A stretch of 7,175 bases of DNA from UBA12465 sp964408785 (GTDB taxonomy: Bacteria; Patescibacteriota; Patescibacteriia; Patescibacteriales; UBA12465): the NCBI GenBank assembly GCA_964408785.1, contig CAYPAS010000048.1, forward strand, positions 1-7,175. The letters run 5' to 3'. Position 1 is the stretch's first letter, and each line of letters opens with the position of its first letter. Both the position numbers and the translations under genes were made by a program. Below are positions 1 to 6,834 of the stretch, piece after piece. Below the pieces are notes generated by a model. The model saw nothing but the letters and a program-made list of their open reading frames with translations. It had not been told where the DNA came from and ran no database searches.

Positions 1-492
1 TTCATCCTGACCGTGGCGTATATAAGGCGGTAAAGGTAAATGCCCAAGATCTTCAACAATTTGTAAAAATTTGTCATCTGCCAAAGCAAAATCAACAAGA
101 CAGGCGCCGCCATCGAGTTTCTTTACTACTTTAGCGTTTATCGCTACATTCCCTTTCTTATCTAAAACTTCAATAAAACCGCCTTCTTTCACTCGGCCAC
201 CGACCAGACATTCCCAAAGATTATCGCTTTTTTTATTAAGCAGGATTTCCGCCTGGCCGCCGCTCGCCGCCTTGCGACCCAAAAGACGCGCCGGCAGAAC
301 CCGGGAGTCATTAAGAACCAAGAGATCGCCGGGCCGCAAATATTTTAACAGATTATAAAAATGATCATGACTTAACTGTCCGCTTTTCTTGTCCAAAACC
401 AACAAACGACAGCCGTCCCTTTGCGGTGACGGCTTTTGAGCGATTAATTCTGGTGGTAATTGATAATCATAATCAGAAAGGTTTTCGTACAT
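1..492 (-). CDS. queA: QueA, S-adenosylmethionine:tRNA ribosyltransferase-isomerase (N-terminal part, cut by window edge)
   Basis: QueA transfers and isomerises the ribosyl group of S-adenosylmethionine onto 7-aminomethyl-7-deazaguanine in tRNA, giving epoxyqueuosine at the wobble position of GUN anticodons; it acts in the cytosol. I translated the minus strand from the ATG at 492-490: 164 codons stay open to the window edge, about half of the usual 340-360 residues. Family motifs seen are LPPELIAQKP (12-21) with RD (25-26), RLLVLD (29-34), PGDLLVLNDSRVLPARL (54-70), then GG and AEILL (78-85), and GHLPLPPYIR (150-159). The start lies 1 nt after the ruvB stop (TAA-T-ATG) and has no clear ribosome binding site, so it is probably coupled to ruvB. 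The ruvB-queA order is common in bacteria. The N-terminal half looks intact; the remainder is outside the window. Confidence 0.95.
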   Translation of the reverse strand, partial: MYENLSDYDYQLPPELIAQKPSPQRDGCRLLVLDKKSGQLSHDHFYNLLKYLRPGDLLVLNDSRVLPARLLGRKAASGGQAEILLNKKSDNLWECLVGGRVKEGGFIEVLDKKGNVAINAKVVKKLDGGACLVDFALADDKFLQIVEDLGHLPLPPYIRHGQDE

Positions 493-493
493 A

Positions 494-1501
494 TTATTTG
501 TCACTTAGCCCTAAGTGGCGGTAAGCGGCGCTAGTCGCTAAACGGCCACGCGGTGTCCGATCAAGAAAACCCAACTGCATCAAATACGGCTCATAAATAT
601 TTTCAATAGTATCCAATTCTTCGCCAGTGGTTGCCGCTAAAGTATTTAAACCGACCGGGCCGCCAGAAAACTTTTCGATTATCGTCATCAAGATGCGCCG
701 GTCAACGGCGTCTAAACCTAATTCATCTATTTCCAACATCTTAAAAGCTTCTAAACTTTCCGACAAACTTATTCGGCCGTCGCTCTTAACTTCGCTATAA
801 TCTCTAACCCGCTTCAATAAACGATTGGCGATGCGGGGTGTGCGGCGGCTGCGGCTGGCAATATTATCGGCCGCTTCCTTATCAACCGCCACTTCTAATA
901 TATTAGCGCTGCGCTTGATAATATTAGCCAACTCTGAATCCTGGTAATAATCTAAATGGAACATTAAACCGAATCGATCACGAAGCGGCGCGGACAGTAA
1001 ACTCGCCAAAGTTGTCGCGCCTATGATGGTAAAACGTGGCAAATCCAAACGCAAGGTCCTAGCAGTCGGTCCTTTGCCCATAATAATATCCAAGGCATAA
1101 TCTTCCATGGCGGGGTAAAGAATTTCCTCAACCGCCTTAGGCAACCTGTGAATTTCATCGATAAACAAAACGTCGCCAGCCTCCATATTAGAAAGGATGG
1201 CGGCTAAGTCGCCGCTTTTCTCAATGGCCGGCCCAGATGTAACTCGCAAATTAGAACCCATTTCATTAGCAATGACATGCGCCAAAGTCGTCTTGCCTAA
1301 ACCAGGAGCTCCATAAAAAAGAAGATGTTCCAAAGGCTCTTGGCGTTTCTTCGCCGCTTCAATAGCAATTTTTAAACTATCCTTGATTTTATCTTGGCCG
1401 ATATAATCGCCAAAAGTCTTAGGCCGCAAAGAAAGGTCTAGCTTATCTTCTTCATTTTTTTCCGCCGGACTTATCAAGCGGTCGTTTTCTTCAATGTTCA
1501 T
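494..1501 (-). CDS. ruvB: RuvB, Holliday junction branch migration ATPase
   Basis: RuvB is the hexameric AAA+ motor that, with RuvA, drives branch migration of Holliday junctions during recombinational repair. The 335 residues match the usual length. Visible parts in order: the RuvB N-terminal motif LRPKTFGDYIGQ (25-36), Walker A GAPGLGKT (64-71, K70), Walker B VLFIDE (111-116), sensor 1 GATT (161-164), the arginine-finger region APLRDRFG (171-178), sensor 2 TPRIANRLL (221-229), and a C-terminal winged helix from about 258 with GGPVGLNTLA and YEPYLMQLGFL followed by RTPRGR. Residue 220 is Arg where the family usually has Gly (SRRTPR instead of SRGTPR); otherwise all catalytic elements are present. 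The start ATG overlaps the upstream helicase stop as ATGA, without a Shine-Dalgarno sequence, pointing to coupled translation. Neither ruvA nor ruvC is in the window. Confidence 0.98.
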   Translation of the reverse strand: MNIEENDRLISPAEKNEEDKLDLSLRPKTFGDYIGQDKIKDSLKIAIEAAKKRQEPLEHLLFYGAPGLGKTTLAHVIANEMGSNLRVTSGPAIEKSGDLAAILSNMEAGDVLFIDEIHRLPKAVEEILYPAMEDYALDIIMGKGPTARTLRLDLPRFTIIGATTLASLLSAPLRDRFGLMFHLDYYQDSELANIIKRSANILEVAVDKEAADNIASRSRRTPRIANRLLKRVRDYSEVKSDGRISLSESLEAFKMLEIDELGLDAVDRRILMTIIEKFSGGPVGLNTLAATTGEELDTIENIYEPYLMQLGFLDRTPRGRLATSAAYRHLGLSDK

Positions 1502-4482
1502 AATTGTCTAAATTCGCAAATTGAACGAAAATCACAATAACGGCACATCGGTGAAGGCGTTGCCGTGAATTCACGTTTTTTAATAGCGGCGATTTCTTCA
1601 CTAATCTGCTTTCTTAGTTTAGTAATTTCGTCTGGTGTCGGCAAAAAAGATATTTTACTACCATCTTCTAGATAATAATAACTCAAACGTTCTATCTTTT
1701 CTCCCAAATATTCTTCCAAAAAAAGATAATATAAGATTAACTGCCTCTTGTCCTGGAAATCTAATTTTTCTTTCGGGCTGCCAGTCTTATAATCGATAAC
1801 CTCCAAAGCGCCGCTCGGCAATCTATCAACACGATCAATGGTTCCTTTAATAATGTCGCTTCCGATACGGAAAGAAAACTTTTTTTCCAAAAAAACTATT
1901 CCCGTCGGTGGATGTTCAAGATAGGAAGAAAAGAAAAGCTTTAAAGATTTTTTACCCTTTTCCCGATATTCTTCCCTGTCTTTCTTGGTACTGAATCCAT
2001 CGGGCTGCCAAAACTCTTCATATATTTCTCCCAATCTTTTTTCATTCAAAAGATTAACCGGTGTCGTCTTGCCGGCCTCTTCGGGAAACAAACTTCCCTG
2101 CAAATCTCGCCTTTCTTCCAAAAATGGCAGCAAAAAATTATACAAAACATTATGCATCACTCGACCAAAAATCAAACTAGCTTTATCGCCATCGGCAGGA
2201 ATTTTTAAAATGAAAGCGTATTTGTATTGTAGGGGGCAAGTAGAAAAAGCTGCCAGCTGGGAAAAAGAAAATTTATCAGGCAAAGGATACGATTCTTTAT
2301 CCAAGGGCTTTTTGACTTCCGCCTGACGGCTGTTGGCGAAATGAAAATCACGGAGAAATTGATTTTTCTGACTCAGACTCACGGAATCAGCATTAGCTTC
2401 GTCGACTAATCCAGTTTCTTCTATGAAGCGCGAAGGTTTTTTCTCTCTAGCGCCACCGTAATCCTTGGCAGCTAGAACAAAAAGTTCTTCCTTGGCTCTG
2501 GTTACAGCGACATAAAATAAACGCCTTTCTTCCTCAAGGTGCGCGTCTTTATTTGGTAGAGACTTTTCTTTGATTAATTCATCCGGCAAAGAAATTTTTT
2601 CGCCCCTAGCGATAGTCGGGAATCTTTTATCAACCAAGCCGGGCAAAAAAACATATTGGAATTCCAAACCCTTGGCGCCATGAACTGTCATTATCTTAAC
2701 CACATCGTTATCAGCAAAATCTAATTTCAAAGAACCGGATTCACCCGCCTCCAACTCTAAATTCATCGCTTCCAAAAAATCCTTTAAGCGGATATCTTGT
2801 CCGCTATCTTCAAAACGCTTAATTTTCTGATAGAACTGATTGAGATAAGAAAATTGTTCCAAATCACGATCTTCATCTAATTCTGACAAAAGGCCGGAAT
2901 CATAAACGAAGCGTAAATATAATTGGCTGGGGCTAGCCTTGGCCGCTAATGCCGAATGTTCGGTAATAAGGTTCAATAGACGGGTAATGTTTTTCCGGCT
3001 TTCTTCACCCACCTCTTTTATTAAATTAATGTTCTTCAAAGCTTCAAAAAGCGACCAGACCTTACGCGCCGCCATCTTATTTATTTCAATAAGATCGGCA
3101 TGGGAAACCCTGAAAGCATCCATATTCAATACGCGGAACAGAGCTGTTGATTCATGATAATTATCGAGCAGATGGAAATAAGCCAAGATATCTAAAATAA
3201 GCGGTTTATAATAAAGACCGCGCCAAGACATAAACTGGCAGGGTATGTCTTGGGCCGATAAGCCTTTAACAAAAGCTTCGGCGGCATCGTTAGCTCTCAC
3301 TAAAATAGCGAAATCTGCCCAAGACAACTGGTTATTAGAAGCTTTTAAGTCTTTTATCTTGGCGGCGACGAAAGCAACCTCCTCTTCTTGATCAGCTAAA
3401 TTCAAATAATGGACCGATTGCGCTGGAGAATCGCCTTCTTTTTTTGAAAGCAGTCTTTTTTCGATATGTAATTTTTCCTCTAGGCGATTGGGATTATTAT
3501 ACTGGATAAAATTATAAGCCCTATCAAGTATTTCTTGCCGCGAGCGATAATTATCACACAAGATTATCTCTTTAGCTTCTGGATAATCGTCCTTGAATTG
3601 CATTATATTAGAAAGCGAAGCGCCACGGAATTTATAGATAGCCTGATCATCATCGCCGACAACGACGAGATTGTTCTTAGGAGCCGCCAAAAGCTTGACC
3701 ATCTCATACTGGGCATAATTAGTATCTTGGAATTCATCGACCATTATATAATGGAAGCGATCCCGGTAATGCTTTAAAATGTTAGGACGCTCCTTGAAAA
3801 GACGGATTACCTGGATAATCAAATCTCCGAAATCCAAAGAATTATTCTCTGACAATAATTGATTATAAACATGATAGGCGCCGGCTAATTCTTGCAGACG
3901 ACGGCATTCTTGCGCTTCAGGATTATCCAAGGGCCAAGAGACGCCGCCTAATTCTCTATCTAAATCCGCTCTTTTCTCTTCGGCCAAGGCTAAATATTCC
4001 GCAGAAGAAATATTTTCATCTTTTAAACGAGAAAAATGAGTAATAAGTTCGGAAATAAACTTAGTGGGGTTACCCAAAGGCCGATAATAATCCAAATTGA
4101 AACGGTCAAGATTTTTACGGATAAGCATCCATTGCTCTGTTTGGCTTAAAAGCTTGAAGCCGGGATTAAGCCCAATATCTAAAGCTGATTCACGAAGCAA
4201 GCGTTCACCGAATCCGTGAAAAGTGCTTATCCAAGACTCCGTATAGCCATAAGACATTATTTGATCTGCCCTGTCTTCCATTTCGCCAGCCGCTTTTTCG
4301 GTGAAAGTCAAAAGCAATAAATTAGCGGGATCAACTTTCTTTTCATTTATTAAATAAGCCAATCTATTTACCAAAACCGTCGTCTTACCGGTGCCGGCAC
4401 CAGCGACTATCAAAAGCGGACCATTACCATGGACAACCGCTTCTTCCTGCTTCTTATTAAGTTTTTTCAAAATCTCTAACAT
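1498..4482 (-). CDS. UvrD/PcrA-type superfamily 1 helicase fused to a RecB-like PD-(D/E)XK nuclease with Fe-S cysteines
   Basis: This 994-residue protein joins a 3'-5' superfamily 1 DNA helicase to a C-terminal nuclease, the layout of AddA/AdnB-type end-resection subunits. Helicase motifs: Q motif LNKKQEEAV (8-16), motif I AGAGTGKTT (27-35, K33), Ia LLTFTEKAA (57-65), Ib STFHGFGERLL (86-96), II VDEFQD (248-253), III GDDDQAIYKFRGA (276-288), IV NYRS (311-314), V TVHGAKGLEF (599-608), VI FYVAVTRA (656-663). Nuclease residues: H777, D883, D897 and K899 in IDYKTG, and Q914 with Y918. Four cysteines, C749 and C980, C983, C989, have the spacing of the AddB/Cas4-type iron-sulfur cluster. The nuclease therefore looks active. 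Length is well above plain UvrD/PcrA (about 700-750). Its ATG directly abuts the peptidase stop (TAGATG) and its end overlaps ruvB by 4 nt. It may do single-handedly what RecBCD or AddAB do elsewhere; I saw no partner subunit here. I give no gene symbol because the exact subfamily is unclear. Confidence 0.95.
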   Translation of the reverse strand: MLEILKKLNKKQEEAVVHGNGPLLIVAGAGTGKTTVLVNRLAYLINEKKVDPANLLLLTFTEKAAGEMEDRADQIMSYGYTESWISTFHGFGERLLRESALDIGLNPGFKLLSQTEQWMLIRKNLDRFNLDYYRPLGNPTKFISELITHFSRLKDENISSAEYLALAEEKRADLDRELGGVSWPLDNPEAQECRRLQELAGAYHVYNQLLSENNSLDFGDLIIQVIRLFKERPNILKHYRDRFHYIMVDEFQDTNYAQYEMVKLLAAPKNNLVVVGDDDQAIYKFRGASLSNIMQFKDDYPEAKEIILCDNYRSRQEILDRAYNFIQYNNPNRLEEKLHIEKRLLSKKEGDSPAQSVHYLNLADQEEEVAFVAAKIKDLKASNNQLSWADFAILVRANDAAEAFVKGLSAQDIPCQFMSWRGLYYKPLILDILAYFHLLDNYHESTALFRVLNMDAFRVSHADLIEINKMAARKVWSLFEALKNINLIKEVGEESRKNITRLLNLITEHSALAAKASPSQLYLRFVYDSGLLSELDEDRDLEQFSYLNQFYQKIKRFEDSGQDIRLKDFLEAMNLELEAGESGSLKLDFADNDVVKIMTVHGAKGLEFQYVFLPGLVDKRFPTIARGEKISLPDELIKEKSLPNKDAHLEEERRLFYVAVTRAKEELFVLAAKDYGGAREKKPSRFIEETGLVDEANADSVSLSQKNQFLRDFHFANSRQAEVKKPLDKESYPLPDKFSFSQLAAFSTCPLQYKYAFILKIPADGDKASLIFGRVMHNVLYNFLLPFLEERRDLQGSLFPEEAGKTTPVNLLNEKRLGEIYEEFWQPDGFSTKKDREEYREKGKKSLKLFFSSYLEHPPTGIVFLEKKFSFRIGSDIIKGTIDRVDRLPSGALEVIDYKTGSPKEKLDFQDKRQLILYYLFLEEYLGEKIERLSYYYLEDGSKISFLPTPDEITKLRKQISEEIAAIKKREFTATPSPMCRYCDFRSICEFRQL

Positions 4483-5751
4483 CTATTTTAGTTTTAATAA
4501 GCCGCGCAAGTCTTTATTGCTAAGCGGTCCGATAGCCGCCAAGTTAAGATTTTTCTCTTGAAATATTTCTAAAGCCGTCGCTCGCAAATCTTTAGCGCTA
4601 ATTTTTTCCAAACGATTCAAATAATCTTCCGGACTCAAAATTTGCTGGCGGCTAACTAACTGCCTGGCGTACCAATTAGCGATATTATCACTGCTTTCCA
4701 TCTGCATGAGCATCCGGCCTTTTATTAAATCCTTGGCGCGGCGCAATTCTTCTTCCGAAACTAATTCCTCAGTCAGGCGCTTATATTCCGATAGGATTAT
4801 TTTAGAGGCGGCGGCGGCCTTATCAGCCGGAATACCAGCCTGAGTAGTCAAATAACCAGAATCGGAATAAACTTCGCTCATCGTTCTGACGTAATAAGCC
4901 AAACCGTTACGCTCACGGAGATTGATGAATAAGCGAGAACTCATTGATCCGCCTAAAATAACCGATAGAAGTTTGGCCTGAAATTCCTGCTTATGACCGA
5001 TAGGAAAAGAACGCACCCCCAAAGACATGGTTAACTGATCAGTTTTTTTAAAGGAAGCCAGGATGGCGGAGCTTTTTTGTTTTTCCTTAACTGCCGTTTT
5101 GTCACGCCAAGAATTACGACCGATACGAGAAAAAATATCCACCGCTAATTTTCTATCCTTTTCTTTTATCTGGCCAGCCAAAACAATTTTCAAACTAGCG
5201 GCGCCGTATTGTGAATTGTAATAAGAAACAAAATCTCTCTTATGGAAACCACGGATATTGTCTTTAGTGCCGATAGTTTCCCAGCCGGCCGGCGTATCGC
5301 CATAAAGGCAAGATTCAAAAACATCTTCTATATGCATGAGAGGGTTATCTTCATACATATTAAGCTCTTCAATAATAACTCCTTTTTCTCTTTCGATTTC
5401 TTCTTCTAAAAACAAAGAGTTTGTTAACATATCACTGACGATATCCAAAGCTTTAGCCACCTGCTCAGAACCGGCCTTTACCCAATAACCAGTATACTCC
5501 TTGGAAGTAAAGGCATTATATTCTCCGCCTAAAGAATCTAGCTCGCTGGACAAAGCCAGGGTGTCTGGCCTTTTTTTCGTTCCCTTAAAAAACATGTGCT
5601 CCAAAAAATGAGAAATACCGTTATTTTTGCGATTCTCATATTTAGATCCGGTTTTTACCATAACCAAAACCGTGGCCGTCTTAGCACCGCTTATTGGCAC
5701 GGTTATCAGTGGTATTTTATTTGACAATATTTCTTTTTTATATTTATTCAT
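4483..5751 (-). CDS. M16 family zinc metallopeptidase (insulinase / processing-peptidase-like)
   Basis: M16 peptidases are zinc-dependent proteases that degrade or process peptides inside a closed chamber. The 422 residues match the usual single-module bacterial form (about 410-430). The inverted zinc motif HFLEH is at 48-52 (ligands H48 and H52, catalytic E51), followed by MFFKGT. The third ligand is most likely E129 in VIIEELNMYEDNP, 76 residues after H52, the family spacing. LGGEYNAFTSKEYTGYW (74-90) is typical of the N-terminal domain. The C-terminal half has GGSMSSRLF (267-275) and LRERNGLAYYV (278-288), the Arg/Tyr substrate-binding region. There is no signal peptide, so it should be cytosolic. 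It is the first gene of the minus-strand cluster, reading from the divergent spacer, and its TAG touches the helicase ATG. The ATG at 5751 fits the family's N-terminus; no Shine-Dalgarno sequence precedes it. The substrate cannot be told from sequence. Confidence 0.95.
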   Translation of the reverse strand: MNKYKKEILSNKIPLITVPISGAKTATVLVMVKTGSKYENRKNNGISHFLEHMFFKGTKKRPDTLALSSELDSLGGEYNAFTSKEYTGYWVKAGSEQVAKALDIVSDMLTNSLFLEEEIEREKGVIIEELNMYEDNPLMHIEDVFESCLYGDTPAGWETIGTKDNIRGFHKRDFVSYYNSQYGAASLKIVLAGQIKEKDRKLAVDIFSRIGRNSWRDKTAVKEKQKSSAILASFKKTDQLTMSLGVRSFPIGHKQEFQAKLLSVILGGSMSSRLFINLRERNGLAYYVRTMSEVYSDSGYLTTQAGIPADKAAAASKIILSEYKRLTEELVSEEELRRAKDLIKGRMLMQMESSDNIANWYARQLVSRQQILSPEDYLNRLEKISAKDLRATALEIFQEKNLNLAAIGPLSNKDLRGLLKLK

Positions 5752-5772
5752 AAAATTATTTTATTTTCTTAG

Positions 5773-5800
5773 TTTAAATTTATCACATCTATGATATAAT
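5773..5800 (+). promoter_or_regulatory. Predicted extended -10 promoter for radC
   Basis: A perfect -10 box TATAAT (5795-5800) is preceded by TG one base upstream (5792-5793), the extended -10 form. A -35-like TTTAAA (5773-5778, 4 of 6 matches to TTGACA) stands 16 bp upstream. Transcription would start near 5806-5808, leaving a leader of only about 15 nt before the radC ATG at 5822. The AAAGG at 5803-5807 is 14 nt from the ATG and would be at or before the RNA start, so it is unlikely to work as a ribosome binding site. This is a motif-based prediction. Confidence 0.6.
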
Positions 5801-5804
5801 TCAA
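5777..5804 (-). promoter_or_regulatory. Candidate promoter for the M16 peptidase-helicase-ruvB-queA cluster
   Basis: On the minus strand TTGAAT (complement of 5799-5804, 4 of 6 matches to TTGACA) is followed after 16 bp by TAAATT (complement of 5777-5782, 3 of 6 matches to TATAAT). It lies about 25 bp upstream of the peptidase ATG at 5751. It is the best match in the 70-bp spacer, and a promoter is expected there because the gene is divergent from radC, but the boxes are weak. It overlaps the radC promoter almost base for base. Confidence 0.3.
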
Positions 5805-5821
5805 AGGTAAAGTTTATTTAT

Positions 5822-6538
5822 ATGCCTTATAAAATAAAAGATCACAGCTTAGTCATTAATAACAGCCGGCAATATCAGATACCGCGAGTAAAAGACTTGC
5901 CACAAGAAGACAAGCCTCGGGAAAAAATCTTTTCAAGCGGCGTTTCTTCTCTAAGTTCAGCCGAACTTTTGGCCGTCGTTTTAGGAACCGGCACGAAAAA
6001 AGAGGAGGTTTTTGCCATGTCCAGCCGCCTATTACGAGAATATGGTGAAAAAGGCATCGCTTACCAGAAAGACCCAAAAATAATTGAAAGAGATTTAAAA
6101 ATACCATCAGCTAAAGCTTGCCAAATAGTCGCCTGCTTCGAATTGGGGCGGCGTTTCTATCAGAAAAAACCTGGCGCCTCAATCGCCATCAGAACGGCGG
6201 CAGAAGCCTTTGCCTATCTCAAAGACATGGACAAGCTTAATAAAGAGCAATTCCGCGGCCTCTATCTCAACACTCATTACCAGATAATCCATGACGAAGT
6301 AATTTCCATCGGTACGCTTGAATCGTCAATAGTCCACCCGCGAGAAGTTTTCCGCCCCGCCCTAGAATATTCCGCGGCGGCCGTCATTATTGCCCACAAC
6401 CATCCTTCAGGAATAAGAAAAGCCAGTCGAGCCGACGTGGAAGTAACTAATAAATTAGTAGAAGCTGGAAAAATATTAGGCATCGAAGTCCTTGACCACT
6501 TAATTATCGGCGGCGGCAAATACCTCAGCATCATCTGA
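5822..6538 (+). CDS. radC: RadC family JAB/MPN domain protein (UPF0758)
   Basis: RadC proteins carry a helix-hairpin-helix-like N-terminus and a C-terminal JAB1/MPN metalloprotease-like domain. Despite the name, a direct role in DNA repair has not held up, and the biochemical function is unsettled. The 238 residues are full length. The N-terminal part shows KPREKIFSSGVSSLSSAELL (31-50) and AVVLGTGT (51-58). The JAMM zinc signature is intact: H192 and H194 in HNHPSG, then S202 and D205 (HxHx7Sxx D spacing); the upstream acid is probably E159. GTLESSIVHPREVF (164-177) and LDHLIIGGGKYLS (224-236) are also typical. The ATG at 5822 fits the predicted promoter and gives a very short leader. It stands alone upstream but is followed after 8 nt by a small unknown gene, so the two are probably co-transcribed. 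In many bacteria radC genes also occur on mobile elements, but nothing here suggests one. Confidence 0.93.
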   Translation: MPYKIKDHSLVINNSRQYQIPRVKDLPQEDKPREKIFSSGVSSLSSAELLAVVLGTGTKKEEVFAMSSRLLREYGEKGIAYQKDPKIIERDLKIPSAKACQIVACFELGRRFYQKKPGASIAIRTAAEAFAYLKDMDKLNKEQFRGLYLNTHYQIIHDEVISIGTLESSIVHPREVFRPALEYSAAAVIIAHNHPSGIRKASRADVEVTNKLVEAGKILGIEVLDHLIIGGGKYLSII

Positions 6539-6546
6539 ACGTTTTA

Positions 6547-6834
6547 ATGATTATGCCTGAAAAATATTACATCAAGCCGAGCGTCCTAATAATCGAAGAT
6601 GAAAAAAGCGTCAAATACCATGTCTCCCAAGACGATTATTTCGGCACTGTCGCCACTATCCTAGAATTATTAAAGTCATCAATAAGCAAAGACAGTCCGG
6701 AAAACCGGACTGTCTTATTGGAAACGATAAGCAACCTAAAAAATGATTTGGCTTATCTGCAAAACAATTATCAAATAAAACCAAAAACCAAAAATAAGAA
6801 AATCAAACCAAACGGCAGACTGAAAAGCCAGTGA
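6547..6834 (+). CDS. Small uncharacterised protein downstream of radC
   Basis: I do not recognise this 95-residue protein. The first two thirds look like a folded domain: a strand-rich start (YYIKPSVLIIEDEKSVKYHV, 7-26), then DDYFGTVATILELLK, a probable helix, a polar linker around residues 44-55, and a second helix ETISNLKNDLAYLQNNYQI. There is no signal peptide or membrane segment. The last 18 or so residues are Lys/Asn-rich and probably disordered; their DNA is antisense to the end of the convergent membrane-protein gene. The start may be the ATG at 6547 or the one at 6553; neither has a Shine-Dalgarno sequence. It begins 8 nt after radC, so it is likely in the same transcript. A perfect 12-bp hairpin lies in the linker codons. 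The gene fills the space neatly and its composition is protein-like, so I consider it real, but no function can be assigned. Confidence 0.7.
   Translation: MIMPEKYYIKPSVLIIEDEKSVKYHVSQDDYFGTVATILELLKSSISKDSPENRTVLLETISNLKNDLAYLQNNYQIKPKTKNKKIKPNGRLKSQ
6689..6716 (-). terminator. Perfect 12-bp hairpin, possible intrinsic terminator of the convergent ligase-like gene
   Basis: Arms AAGACAGTCCGG (6689-6700) and CCGGACTGTCTT (6705-6716) pair without mismatch around a 4-nt loop (AAAA on the plus strand, TTTT on the minus strand). Read on the minus strand, it begins 54 nt after the ligase-like stop and the GC-rich stem runs into the T-rich tail TTTGCTTATT, which fits a modest intrinsic terminator. 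The hairpin lies inside the coding sequence of the small plus-strand gene, in its polar linker. On the plus strand the tail is only TTATT followed by GG, so termination in that direction would be weaker. Function is inferred; the hairpin itself is certain. Confidence 0.5.

Noticed and set aside
71..358. Plus-strand open frame of 95 codons
   Set aside because: It is the complement of queA codons; its Ser/Arg/Pro-rich translation has no protein-like pattern, while the minus strand gives clear QueA motifs.
1880..1895. T7-CC-A7 inverted repeat
   Set aside because: It encodes the FLEKKF stretch of the nuclease domain in frame; the symmetry is explained by Phe and Lys codons in AT-rich DNA and has no GC stem.
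1985..2326. Plus-strand open frame of 113 codons, and similar ones at 2939-3157 and 3535-3777
   Set aside because: All lie opposite the helicase-nuclease, whose motifs are continuous through these positions; no motif or start signal supports them.
5571..5577. A7 homopolymer (minus strand) as a possible frameshift site in the peptidase
   Set aside because: The frame is open and motif-bearing on both sides (FFKGTKKRPDT), with no alternative product and no obvious downstream stimulatory structure.
5856..6107. Minus-strand open frames at 5856-6107, 5875-6057 and 6277-6534
   Set aside because: They are antisense to radC, which is full length with an intact JAMM signature.
6541..6546. Possible terminator between radC and the small gene
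   Set aside because: The gap is only 8 nt and has no stem or T-run.
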